In this document: one piece after another, positions 1 to 6,746 of the stretch | How the letters are laid out: each line of letters starts with the position of its first letter | Numbering within the stretch: position 1 is the first letter of the stretch | Origin: an uncultured Eubacteriales bacterium | GTDB lineage: Bacteria > Bacillota > Clostridia > Peptostreptococcales > Anaerovoracaceae | Assembly: GCA_902766185.1 (NCBI GenBank) | Contig: CACXCQ010000267.1 | Location: 1-10,093 of the forward strand | DNA: 10,093 nt | Reading direction: 5' to 3' | Notes under the pieces: model-generated | What the model saw: the letters and a program-made list of their open reading frames with translations, nothing else | Database searches by the model: none | What the model was told of the DNA's origin: nothing | Made by a program: the position numbers and the translations under genes

Positions 1-459
1 GTCGATCTCCTTGTGGGCCACGTTGAAGTCGCCGCAGGTGATCACCGGCTTGGACTGGGCCAGCCTTTGCAGATAGGCGCGGAAGTCATCCTCCCAACGC
101 ATGCGGTAGTCCAGCCGCTTCAGCTCGTTCTGGGCGTTGGGCACATAGACGTTGACCAGGTAGAACCCATCGTATTCCGCCGTGATGACCCTGCCCTCGT
201 GATCGTGCTCATCGATGCCGATGCCGTATTCCACGGAGATGGGTTCCTGCTTCGTGAACACAGCGGTTCCCGAGTAGCCCTTCTTGTCCGCGGAGCACCA
301 GTACTGGTGATAGCCCTCCAGGGGGACTTCAGCCTGCCCCTCCTGCATCTTCGTTTCCTGCACACACAGGATGTCCGGATCCTGCTCACGGGCAAAGTCA
401 AGAAACCCTTTGCCCATGGCTGCCCGGATCCCGTTAACATTCCAGGATATCAGTTTCAT
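1..459 (-). CDS. xth: Exodeoxyribonuclease III (AP endonuclease), N-terminal part, cut by window edge
   Basis: DNA-repair nuclease of the EEP (exonuclease/endonuclease/phosphatase) superfamily. The family cleaves DNA at abasic sites and degrades one strand 3'-5', using Mg2+. Visible are the opening MKLISWNVNGIRA with Asn7, the metal-binding VQETK block (Glu35), the NVYVPNAQ block (residues 103-110) and GDFN (143-146), which matches the catalytic Asp/Asn pair of E. coli XthA. Only 153 of roughly 250 usual residues are present. The gene runs off the left edge, so the C-terminal block with the catalytic His cannot be checked. The ATG at 459 is preceded by AGGA with a 7-nt spacer. The stop of the rubredoxin gene lies only 18 bp upstream, so the two are very likely co-transcribed. 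The family call is secure; naming it xth rather than exoA is convention. Confidence 0.95.
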   Translation of the reverse strand, partial: MKLISWNVNGIRAAMGKGFLDFAREQDPDILCVQETKMQEGQAEVPLEGYHQYWCSADKKGYSGTAVFTKQEPISVEYGIGIDEHDHEGRVITAEYDGFYLVNVYVPNAQNELKRLDYRMRWEDDFRAYLQRLAQSKPVITCGDFNVAHKEID

Positions 460-477
460 GATCTCGTCCTGCCGGAA

Positions 478-636
478 TTATTCGTCCTCTTCGAACTGAT
501 CCTTACCGGCTCCGCACAGCGGGCACTCGAAATCCTCGGGTACATCCGCCCAAGCGGTTCCTGCCTCGATTCCGCCATCGGCGTAACCGGCTTCTTCGTC
601 ATATTCCCATCCACAGAGACTGCATACATACTTCAT
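478..636 (-). CDS. Rubredoxin
   Basis: Complete 52-residue rubredoxin, a small cytoplasmic one-electron carrier with a single Fe(Cys)4 centre. Two knuckles supply the iron ligands: CSLC (Cys5, Cys8) and CPLCG (Cys38, Cys41). The aromatic core residues typical of the family are present (Tyr3, Trp10, Tyr12, Trp29, Phe36), and length is normal. The frame stays open further upstream, but the ATG at 636 gives the standard MKYVC start and follows AAAGGAG with an 8-nt spacer, so longer versions are rejected. The 131-bp gap to the upstream ligase gene holds an imperfect inverted repeat (730-749, TCGC/GCGA arms) but no clear terminator or promoter, so read-through from the ligase gene is possible. In anaerobes rubredoxin often serves peroxide or superoxide detoxification, which would fit a neighbouring DNA-repair gene; this link is inference. 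Confidence 0.96.
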   Translation of the reverse strand: MKYVCSLCGWEYDEEAGYADGGIEAGTAWADVPEDFECPLCGAGKDQFEEDE

Positions 637-767
637 GTTGTTGCTCCTTTCTTTCAGCGGGGGCGCCCCTTTTTCAACTCTCCCATTGTTCGTGAACTGC
701 CCCATCCTTTGTGTCAGCTTCAAAACCTCTCGCAGGCTTTAAACCGCGAAAGAATAATATCGGTATT

Positions 768-2408
768 TTAACCCTTTTCGATCTCCTTTGCAACCAGTCC
801 TTCCGCAGCGTACTTCTTGCGCAGGAGCGGTTTTTCGATCTTGCCGGTGGGGTTTCTGGGGACATCCGCGAAGATGATCTTTCGGGGCCGTTTGTATCTG
901 GGCAGATCCATGCAGAACTCCTCGATCTCCTCTTCGTAGGTCTCCCTGCCCTCCTTCAGTTCGATGATGGCCGCCGCGATCTCTCCCAGTCTGGGATCCG
1001 CAAGGCCGATCACCGCTACGTCCTTGATGTCGTCGTGCTTGCGCAGGAAGTCTTCGATCTGGACCGGGTAGATGTTCTCTCCGCCGGAAATGATGACGTC
1101 CTTCTTGCGGTCCACCAGATAGATGAAGCCGTCCTCATCCATTTCCGCCATATCTCCGGTGAACAGCCATCCGTTGCGCAGGACCTCTTCCGTCGCTTCC
1201 TCATCGTTGTAGTAGCAGGTCATGACGCCGGGGCCCCTCACTGCCAGCTCGCCAACCTGTCCTGCCTTCATCACATCCAGGCCATCGTCACCGACGATCC
1301 GGGTCTCCCAGCCGTAGCCCGCTTTGCCGATGGCGCCCACCTTATGGATGTTCTCGATGCCAAGGTGCACGCAGCCCGGTCCGATGGATTCGCTCAGGCC
1401 GTAGTTCGTATCGTAATCGTGATTCGGGAAGATCTTCTTCCAGCGCCGGATAAGGCTGGGGGGTACCGGCTGGGCGCCGATGTGCATCAGCCTCCACTGA
1501 TCCAGCTCATAATCGTTCAGGTCCACCGCGCCGCTGTCGATGGCGTCCAGGATATCCTGGGCCCAGGGGACCAGCAGCCACACGATGGTGCAGTGCTCTT
1601 CGGATGCTGCCTTCAGAATGAACTCCGGCTTCGTTCCTTTGAGGATCACCGCCTTGCTTCCCGCCAGCAGACTGCCGAACCAGTGCATCTTCGCGCCGGT
1701 ATGATACAGAGGCGGGATGCACAAAAAGCAGTCCTCCCTGGATTGTCCGTGGTGCTTCTGCTCGCACTTGGCGGAATGGGTGAGGCTCATGTGCTTGTGC
1801 AGGATCGCCTTGGGAAATCCGGTGGTTCCCGAAGAAAAGTATATGGCGCCGAAATCATCGTCCGTGAGCTTGATCTCCGGAGCCTTCGACGAACAGTACT
1901 CGATGTACTGGTCATAGCTTTCCGCGAATGTCGGGCAGTCCTCGCCAACATAGAGCAGCAGATCCACATCGGGGATCCTGTCGCAGATGGCCTCCACACG
2001 TCCGACGAATTCCGAGCCGAAAACCAGCCCTCTGCAGTCCGCCTTCTTCAGGCAGTACTTGATCTCATCGGAGGTGTAGCGGAAATTCAGGGGCACCGCC
2101 AGGGCACCGGTCTTCAGGATGCCGAAGTAGACCGGCAGCCAGTCCAAGCAGTTCATCATCAGAATGGCGATCTTGTCTCCCTTGTGGATGCCTCTGGTCA
2201 GCAGGAAATTGGCGAACCGGTTGGCCCGTACATCGAAGTCCTTCCAGGTCATTTCCTTTCTTCCCACATCGTGGGGGTTGGTCTCGATCAGAGAGTACTC
2301 CTTCCACGTGCGCCGCTGGGAATCCTGGGCGTCCGGGTTGATCTCGATCAGCGCGATCTCGTCACCATACTGTTCTGCGTTTCTTACCAGTAGATCTGTG
2401 ATTGGCAT
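768..2408 (-). CDS. Class I adenylate-forming enzyme, probable fatty/carboxylic acyl-CoA synthetase
   Basis: 546-residue member of the ANL superfamily, which activates a carboxylic acid with ATP to an acyl-AMP and then usually forms the CoA thioester. Core motifs are complete: P-loop YFSSGTTGFPK (190-200), NYGLSES (335-341), GWLFTGD (413-419), hinge region DRKKD with SGGENIYP (433-448), and PTGK with the catalytic Lys523. This is a normal length for an active medium/long-chain acyl-CoA ligase. The substrate cannot be read from sequence; fatty acids, bile acids or aromatic acids are all possible. Residues 20-39 and 40-59 form a tandem repeat, described separately. The ATG at 2408 has GGAG about 10 nt upstream. 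The hydrolase gene ends 47 bp upstream in the same direction, so they may be co-transcribed. No CoA-transferase, dehydrogenase or other beta-oxidation gene is nearby. Confidence 0.92.
   Translation of the reverse strand: MPITDLLVRNAEQYGDEIALIEINPDAQDSQRRTWKEYSLIETNPHDVGRKEMTWKDFDVRANRFANFLLTRGIHKGDKIAILMMNCLDWLPVYFGILKTGALAVPLNFRYTSDEIKYCLKKADCRGLVFGSEFVGRVEAICDRIPDVDLLLYVGEDCPTFAESYDQYIEYCSSKAPEIKLTDDDFGAIYFSSGTTGFPKAILHKHMSLTHSAKCEQKHHGQSREDCFLCIPPLYHTGAKMHWFGSLLAGSKAVILKGTKPEFILKAASEEHCTIVWLLVPWAQDILDAIDSGAVDLNDYELDQWRLMHIGAQPVPPSLIRRWKKIFPNHDYDTNYGLSESIGPGCVHLGIENIHKVGAIGKAGYGWETRIVGDDGLDVMKAGQVGELAVRGPGVMTCYYNDEEATEEVLRNGWLFTGDMAEMDEDGFIYLVDRKKDVIISGGENIYPVQIEDFLRKHDDIKDVAVIGLADPRLGEIAAAIIELKEGRETYEEEIEEFCMDLPRYKRPRKIIFADVPRNPTGKIEKPLLRKKYAAEGLVAKEIEKG
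2232..2351 (-). repeat. Tandem 60-bp (20-codon) degenerate duplication inside the ligase gene
   Basis: Two adjacent 60-bp units encode residues 20-39 and 40-59 of the ligase. Both begin LIE-x-NP and both end TWK followed by an acidic and an aromatic residue (TWKEY and TWKDF). Eight of 20 positions are identical and several more are conservative. At DNA level the first 10 bases of the two units are identical (CTGATCGAGA on the minus strand), and the spacing is exactly 60 bp, so the frame is kept. The middle of the units has diverged, which points to an old duplication. Confidence 0.8.
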
Positions 2409-2455
2409 TTGTGTTGTTCTCCGTTTCTGTCTAATATTTTATCGGTCCTGATCGT

Positions 2456-3106
2456 CTACTTCTGATCCTCACTGAAGCGGATCAGCAGGGGAACGCGTAT
2501 CCCCTCCGCGACCAGTTCCTTGAAGTCTCTTCCGTCTGCCTCTCTGCCCGCTACGTTGCCGTAATGGGTGGGAACAGCGATCTGCGGCCGGATCTCGTTG
2601 ACCAGCTCCGCCGCCTTGTCCAGGTTCATGGTGAACTTGCCGCCCACCGGTACGAAGGCAATGTCGCAGCGCACCTGCCTGGCCTCGTCAGTCAGGTCAG
2701 TGTCTCCCGCCACGTAGATCTTGCGCCCCTCGAAGTTGACGATGTATCCCAGCCAGTTCTTTTTCCTGGGATGGAACGGCTTCAGGATATTGTAGGCCGG
2801 TATGGTCTCGATGATCATCCCGCCCATGTCGATCTTTTCGCCCGGATCCATCTGGATCACCTGGGTCACGATCAGGCCGGAATCCGACCACGCATCGAAG
2901 GACGTCCTGGGGATCACCATCATGGTGTCCTCCTTCAGGATCTTCTCGATGGAGATGGGATCGAAGTGATCGTAATGGTCGTGGGTGATGAAGATCACGT
3001 CCGCGTCGTGGCGGTCCTCCTCGATCTCAAAGGGGTCGAAATAGATCACGTGATTGCCCTGGACCCGTATGCTGCTGTGTGTATTGATCGTAATTTCATC
3101 TATCAT
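2456..3106 (-). CDS. Metallo-beta-lactamase-fold metal-dependent hydrolase (UlaG/UPF0173-like)
   Basis: 216-residue compact metallo-beta-lactamase-fold protein, predicted cytoplasmic with no signal peptide. Metal-site motifs are visible: THDHYDH (residues 41-47, HxHxDH), GDTD with Asp135, and PTHYG with His181. The short, single-domain layout resembles the UlaG/UPF0173 group rather than glyoxalase II or RNase J. The substrate is unknown, so only generic hydrolase activity is claimed. The frame opens further upstream at a TTG codon (3136), but that has no ribosome binding site. The ATG at 3106 has AAGAGAAG just upstream and gives the usual N-terminus. It begins after the terminator at 3163-3193, so it needs a promoter in the roughly 57-bp gap; I see only a poor candidate there (TTGTAC, 17 nt, AACTAT). 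Confidence 0.88.
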   Translation of the reverse strand: MIDEITINTHSSIRVQGNHVIYFDPFEIEEDRHDADVIFITHDHYDHFDPISIEKILKEDTMMVIPRTSFDAWSDSGLIVTQVIQMDPGEKIDMGGMIIETIPAYNILKPFHPRKKNWLGYIVNFEGRKIYVAGDTDLTDEARQVRCDIAFVPVGGKFTMNLDKAAELVNEIRPQIAVPTHYGNVAGREADGRDFKELVAEGIRVPLLIRFSEDQK

Positions 3107-3162
3107 CTGTCTTCTCTTTTCTATGAGGATGACCAATAGTTATTCATCTATTACTATCGTAC

Positions 3163-3193
3163 AAAAAAGGGGAATTGTCAATGACAATTCCCC
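3163..3193 (-). terminator. Rho-independent terminator of the transporter gene
   Basis: GGGGAATTGTCA (3169-3180) and TGACAATTCCCC (3182-3193) form a perfect inverted repeat, realistically a 10-11-bp stem with a 3-5-nt loop. On the minus strand it is followed by six T residues (3168-3163). It starts 20 bp after the transporter stop codon, which is classical placement. Confidence 0.93.
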
Positions 3194-3213
3194 AGTCCAG
3201 CCTTTGCGGAATT

Positions 3214-4494
3214 CTATTTCCAGTAGCCTCCGAACAGGATCAGCAGATAGCCGGTAGCCAGGATGATGGACATGATCATCATGGGTGCGCCGATCTTCAT
3301 GAACTGTACGAAAGTGATGGGGTAGCCTCTCCGTCCGGCAATACCTGTCAGAACGACGTTGGCGGATGCGCCGATGATCGTTCCGTTGCCGCCGAAGCAA
3401 GCACCGATGGATACCGCCCACCACAGGGGCCATACATCGATACCCTCTGCCTCCATGGTGAGGATCAGCGGGATCAGCGTTGCGACGAACGGGATGTTGT
3501 CCAGGATCGCGGAGCAGATCGCCGATACCCACAGGATGACGATCATCAGAACCACGTAGTGTGTGCCGGTGGCTTCGATCAGGGTCTCCGCCAGCATGTG
3601 GATCAGTCCGACCTTCTCCAGGCCGCCGACCACGATGAACAGGAAGGCGAAGAATACGATGGTGGGCCATTCCACGTCGTGAACGGTCTCTTCCACGTCC
3701 TGTCCGCCGATCATGATCATCAGAGCCGCGCAGGACAGAGCGATGACGCTGGTCTTCAGCTCCAGTGTGTCGTGGAGCAGGAAGGCGATGGCCACCAGGA
3801 AGATCATGACCACGCTCTTGATGAAGAGGATGCGGTCTTTGATCATCTCGCCCTCATTCATCTGCATGACCAGTTCCATCTTCTCCGGAGAGACAGTCAG
3901 CCCTTTCTTATAGATGAACTTGAAGGCAAAGACTGTCGCCACCATGGTAATGACCACGATGGGGCCGTCATAGATAACGAACTGCAGGAAGCTGATGTCT
4001 GCCGCGCTTCCCAGCATGATGTTCGGGGGGTCACCGATCAGGGTGCCGGTACCACCGACGTTGGATGAAATGATCTGCGTCATCAGGAAGGGAACCGGAT
4101 TCAGCTCCAGCTTCTGGCAGATACTGAAGGTCATGGGACCGATGAGCAGTACCGTCGTTACGTTGTCAAGGAACGCCGAAAGGACCGCTGTGATGATCAT
4201 GAACGCGATCATGATCCGCCATGGATCTCCCTTGGCGATCTTAGCGGATTTTACCGCCAGATACTCAAACAGTCCGGAATTTTTGACCACCGCTACGAAC
4301 ATCATCATACCGATGAGAACGCCGATGGTGTTAAAATCGATGAATCCCAGGGCTTCCTTGGGTTCCAGGATTCCGATCAGCACCAGCAGCATAGCGCCGA
4401 TCAATGCACAGGCCGCACGATGCAGCTTCTCGGAGACGATGACTCCGATGACCGCGACGAAGATGGCCAAGGCAATAATCTGTGTTGCTGTCAT
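3214..4494 (-). CDS. ArsB/NhaD-like ion transporter (IT superfamily permease)
   Basis: 426-residue polytopic membrane protein built mostly of hydrophobic helices, of the type found in the ArsB/NhaD/SLC13-like ion transporter superfamily. The family's two-fold internal repeat is plain: SAFLDNVTTVLLIGP (106-120) pairs with SAILDNIPFVATLIP (328-342), and GTGTLIGDPPNIMLG (148-162) pairs with GNGTIIGASANVVLTG (369-384). These Asp-Asn and Gly-rich re-entrant segments form the substrate site in relatives. Na+/H+ exchange, arsenite export and dicarboxylate transport are all known in the superfamily. No arsenic gene (arsR, arsC, arsA) is nearby, so arsenite is not favoured, and the substrate stays open. 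The ATG at 4494 follows AAGGAG with a 6-nt spacer. It appears to be a single-gene transcription unit, with a candidate promoter and inverted repeat upstream and a terminator downstream. Confidence 0.9.
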   Translation of the reverse strand: MTATQIIALAIFVAVIGVIVSEKLHRAACALIGAMLLVLIGILEPKEALGFIDFNTIGVLIGMMMFVAVVKNSGLFEYLAVKSAKIAKGDPWRIMIAFMIITAVLSAFLDNVTTVLLIGPMTFSICQKLELNPVPFLMTQIISSNVGGTGTLIGDPPNIMLGSAADISFLQFVIYDGPIVVITMVATVFAFKFIYKKGLTVSPEKMELVMQMNEGEMIKDRILFIKSVVMIFLVAIAFLLHDTLELKTSVIALSCAALMIMIGGQDVEETVHDVEWPTIVFFAFLFIVVGGLEKVGLIHMLAETLIEATGTHYVVLMIVILWVSAICSAILDNIPFVATLIPLILTMEAEGIDVWPLWWAVSIGACFGGNGTIIGASANVVLTGIAGRRGYPITFVQFMKIGAPMMIMSIILATGYLLILFGGYWK

Positions 4495-4534
4495 AATACT
4501 CTCCTTCTTTTCCGTCTAATTCTCGCTTGCTGTG

Positions 4535-4592
4535 TTCGCAAAAAAAGCGAATCGCACCAGTCTTTATAGTATGACATACAGACTGAGTGCGA
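4535..4592 (-). repeat. Adjacent inverted repeats: probable terminator of the ecsC-like gene, possibly also an operator
   Basis: Two stem-loops abut. The larger has arms 4552-4563 and 4580-4592 (12 paired bases, one bulged base at 4586) around a 16-nt loop that itself holds GTATGACATAC. The smaller is TTCGC (4535-4539), seven A residues, then GCGAA (4547-4551). Read on the minus strand, the large hairpin is followed by TTCGC and then seven T residues, so it could end transcription from the ecsC-like gene. It also overlaps the candidate transporter promoter at 4568-4597, so repressor binding is an alternative. Confidence 0.6.
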
Positions 4593-4597
4593 ATCAA
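4568..4597 (-). promoter_or_regulatory. Candidate sigma-A promoter of the transporter gene
   Basis: On the minus strand TTGATT (4597-4592), an 18-nt spacer, then CATACT (4573-4568) preceded by TG one base before it, an extended -10. Predicted start is near 4561, giving a leader of about 67 nt. Both hexamers are 4 of 6 to consensus. The promoter sits inside the inverted repeat, which makes regulation plausible. Confidence 0.45.
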
Positions 4598-4611
4598 GAA
4601 CTTTTTGGGAT

Positions 4612-4623
4612 TTTGTATACAAA
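4612..4623. repeat. 12-bp perfect palindrome TTTGTATACAAA
   Basis: Perfect palindrome in the gap between the ecsC-like stop codon and the transporter promoter, about 15 bp upstream of the candidate -35 box. Its size and position would suit a dimeric regulator, but no second copy was seen and chance is possible in an A/T-rich gap. Confidence 0.4.
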
Positions 4624-4629
4624 GGCTGG

Positions 4630-5409
4630 CTATTCCTTTTCCTCCCGGGCAGCCGCCTCTGCCTTTGCCTTCCTCAGGCGGGTCAGAAGCCGGCGCTTCC
4701 TGTACTTCACGTCGGCGTAATTCTTCACCCGGTTCAGGTAGACGGGATTGGACAGTCCCCCCACGACGCCCACCACGGGGATGGTCTGGACGAACTTCAG
4801 ATAGAGCATCTCGTCGGAGAGCGCCTTGGAGGTCTTCTCGATGAACCCGTTCATGCTGCCGTAATAGTCGTACCCTTCGGTATCGATCCGGCGCATCAGC
4901 GCATCCACCTCGCTGTTCAGCTCCTCCACCTCTTTTCCCCGGGCGAGCGCAGCTTCGATCAGCTTCAGGATGAACACCTGCTCCGTCTTCGTGTCGTATG
5001 GATAGCCGTAGCTGGCAGCGGTCTGGTAAATGGAGCGAAGCAGCATTCCGGTGAACATAGGAATGTCCGGAAGGCCGACGCCGACCAGTCCCAGGCCCGT
5101 TCCCTCCACGCTGGTCATGATCATGTCCGCAGCCCACTGCCTCTGGCTCTCCGCCGCAGAGCCCCCGCTCTGGCGGATCCGGTCCTCGTTGAAGGTCTTG
5201 CTGATCACCGCCGTCCCTTTGTCAAAGATGAGGCGGAACGCCTCCCGGAACGCGGAGTCCAGGGTCTTTTCCAGCGAGTCCGGGACGTATTTGTTCAGGA
5301 CGCTCTCCAGGCTGCTCCCTCTGGCAAACCTGCGTCTTGTCAGTATCTCTTTTTCTCTGTGCCGCACCCGGCGCAGATCCTTTCGCAGTTCTTTCTCGTC
5401 TAATCTCAT
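4630..5409 (-). CDS. EcsC-family protein
   Basis: 259-residue protein resembling the EcsC family (PF12787 type), named after the third gene of the B. subtilis ecsAB operon; the biochemical role of the family is unknown. The recognisable core is the Gly-rich hydrophobic stretch at 103-117 (GTGLGLVGVGLPDIP), then LLRSIYQTAASYGYP (123-137), and a second Gly/Val-rich segment near 208-220. Both ends are strongly charged: many Arg/Lys/Glu at 1-30, and a basic then acidic tail at 236-259. There is no signal peptide; peripheral or shallow membrane association is possible. The ATG at 5409 lies 11 bp after the folE2 stop, and its GAGG ribosome binding site overlaps that stop codon, so it is translated from the folE2 transcript. 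No ecsA or ecsB is present here. Confidence 0.85.
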   Translation of the reverse strand: MRLDEKELRKDLRRVRHREKEILTRRRFARGSSLESVLNKYVPDSLEKTLDSAFREAFRLIFDKGTAVISKTFNEDRIRQSGGSAAESQRQWAADMIMTSVEGTGLGLVGVGLPDIPMFTGMLLRSIYQTAASYGYPYDTKTEQVFILKLIEAALARGKEVEELNSEVDALMRRIDTEGYDYYGSMNGFIEKTSKALSDEMLYLKFVQTIPVVGVVGGLSNPVYLNRVKNYADVKYRKRRLLTRLRKAKAEAAAREEKE

Positions 5410-5420
5410 ACCCTGATGCC

Positions 5421-6200
5421 TCAGACCCGGATGCCTTCTACCTTGGCGTAGGCCGAATGGTTGTGGATGCTCTCCAGACTTTCCACTTCGATGATATAAC
5501 TCTGCACGCCTTCCATTTCCTCCATCTCATCGATCATGAGCTTGGCGTCTCTGGCCACGTCCTCCACGAACTTGGGATGGTCGTAGGCGTACTCGGTGAC
5601 GTACTTTTCGTCCGGGCGCTTCAGCAGGGAGTAGACCGGACAGGAGGATGCCTCCTCGGCGATCCTGCTCAGATCCTCGATCCAGATGTACTGATTGGTG
5701 CGGATCGTAATGGAAACGATGGCCCGCTGATTGTGGGCGGAGTAATCGGATATCTCCTTCGAACAGGGACACAGGGTCGTCACCGGCGTGCGGACGGTCA
5801 TCTCGAAGTCCAGCTCATCGTCCCGCAGGGCGCCTCTGTATTCCACATCCAGAGCAAGGTATGACTCCCGGCCGGTGACCGGGGATTTCTTCCAGATAAA
5901 GTAGTCGAAATTGAAGCAGCAGAAGCTGTTTCTGGCCTCCAGCCGTTCCCGCATCTCCTCCAGCAGCTCCCGGATCGTGCGCAGATCCATCTGGTTGTGC
6001 CTCGTCAGCACCTCCACGAATCTGGACATGTGCGTTCCCTTCTGGTCTCCCTCCAGGTCCACCGAAAGGCTGACCTTCGCCGTCACCGGGAACGTCTCTC
6101 CCTCACCGTTGCGGATGACCACGGGGTACTTCAGGTCCCGGATCCCCACCTGGTGCAGGTAAATGTTTCTCGTATCCTTTTCGTTCTGAACGTCTTTCAT
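5421..6200 (-). CDS. folE2: GTP cyclohydrolase IB (FolE2)
   Basis: Type IB GTP cyclohydrolase, which converts GTP to 7,8-dihydroneopterin triphosphate, the first step shared by folate and queuosine synthesis. The 259-residue length is normal. Family blocks are intact: GTHMSRF (55-61), TTLCPCSKEIS (141-151) with the active-site cysteine region, SAHNQR (154-159), DHPKFVEDVARD (207-218) and SIHNHSAY (244-251). The conserved Cys and His residues are the metal-site candidates. Unlike the classical zinc-dependent FolE, this type works with other divalent metals such as Mn2+, and in B. subtilis it is induced through Zur when zinc is low. Here it follows queD by 45 bp and lies downstream of a zinc-type ABC importer, which fits the same logic. 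The ATG at 6200 follows GAGGGAAG about 7 nt upstream. I did not see a convincing Zur box. Confidence 0.96.
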   Translation of the reverse strand: MKDVQNEKDTRNIYLHQVGIRDLKYPVVIRNGEGETFPVTAKVSLSVDLEGDQKGTHMSRFVEVLTRHNQMDLRTIRELLEEMRERLEARNSFCCFNFDYFIWKKSPVTGRESYLALDVEYRGALRDDELDFEMTVRTPVTTLCPCSKEISDYSAHNQRAIVSITIRTNQYIWIEDLSRIAEEASSCPVYSLLKRPDEKYVTEYAYDHPKFVEDVARDAKLMIDEMEEMEGVQSYIIEVESLESIHNHSAYAKVEGIRV

Positions 6201-6245
6201 GAGTCTCTTCCCTCGTCACTTGCCGCTTGCTTCGCCGCTTACCGA

Positions 6246-6602
6246 TCACTGACCGTTGTAGATCACGCCGGAGGTCTTCGTTTCCCACACCTCGATCTCA
6301 TACAGATGGGCGTTCTCCGTCCTCACCAGAGGCTCCAGCTTGTCCCAGATGTACACCGCGATGTTCTCCGCCGTGGGCTGTTCCAGAAAATCGTTGATGT
6401 AGTGGTGGTCGAACTCCTCCAGGACCTCCTCCTTCACCAGTTTCTTCAGCGCGGTGAAATCGTAGATCATGTCCTCCGGCCCCGGCGTCCCTTCGAGCTT
6501 CACCACCAGCTTGTAGGTGTGTCCGTGGAGCCGCTCGCACTTGCCGTGATAGTGGATCAGATTGTGGGCCGCGTCGAATTCGAATTCTTTGATGAGGATC
6601 AT
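6246..6602 (-). CDS. queD: 6-carboxy-5,6,7,8-tetrahydropterin synthase / PTPS-family protein (QueD-like)
   Basis: 118-residue member of the 6-pyruvoyl-tetrahydropterin synthase family (COG0720). QueD converts dihydroneopterin triphosphate, the product of FolE2, to 6-carboxytetrahydropterin on the way to queuosine. Zinc ligands are His13 (FDAAHNL) and His26 and His28 (CERLHGHTY). Cys22 is the catalytic Cys, and FDHHYIND and PTAENIA complete the active site. The motif reads Cys-Glu-x-x-His-Gly-His, so it has both the Cys of QueD types and the Glu of the folate-pathway PTPS-III type. The frame extends to an ATG at 6644, but that abuts its Shine-Dalgarno. The ATG at 6602 has AAAGGA with a good spacer and gives the family's usual length. 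queC and queE are not in the window. Confidence 0.93.
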   Translation of the reverse strand: MILIKEFEFDAAHNLIHYHGKCERLHGHTYKLVVKLEGTPGPEDMIYDFTALKKLVKEEVLEEFDHHYINDFLEQPTAENIAVYIWDKLEPLVRTENAHLYEIEVWETKTSGVIYNGQ

Positions 6603-6671
6603 ATCGTCTGTCCTTTCCGCCAGGCTTTCCTGCCTTTGCTTCATCCTCCGCCGGAGTTTCTGTGAACATAT

Positions 6672-6700
6672 ATTATACCGAAAAGCCGCCGCCTCTGCAA
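6672..6700 (-). promoter_or_regulatory. Sigma-A promoter of queD-folE2-ecsC
   Basis: On the minus strand TTGCAG (6700-6695), a 17-nt spacer and a perfect TATAAT (6677-6672). Predicted start is near 6665, giving a leader of about 63 nt with two small hairpins (around 6646-6656 and 6622-6635), the second ending close to the queD ribosome binding site. The promoter lies 46 bp past the znuB stop. I found no convincing terminator between znuB and this promoter, so read-through from znuCB may add to it. Confidence 0.8.
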
Positions 6701-6746
6701 CCGGATGCGGCCGCTGCAGGCGCCGGTAAAACGAGCGGATGCGCCG

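Noticed and set aside
659..668. GGGGCGCCCC followed by T residues on the plus strand
   Set aside because: It looks like a terminator, but the palindrome has no room for a loop and no plus-strand gene precedes it.
711..2393. 560-codon plus-strand open frame opposite the ligase gene
   Set aside because: It is the antisense shadow of a gene with complete ANL motifs. Its translation shows no recognisable domain and it is not preceded by a ribosome binding site.
3107..3136. Ten-residue longer N-terminus of the hydrolase from a TTG start
   Set aside because: There is no ribosome binding site before the TTG, and the ATG at 3106 gives the normal family start.
6603..6644. Fourteen-residue longer N-terminus of QueD
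   Set aside because: The upstream ATG directly abuts its GGAGG, which is too close for initiation. The ATG at 6602 has a properly spaced AAAGGA and the usual family length.
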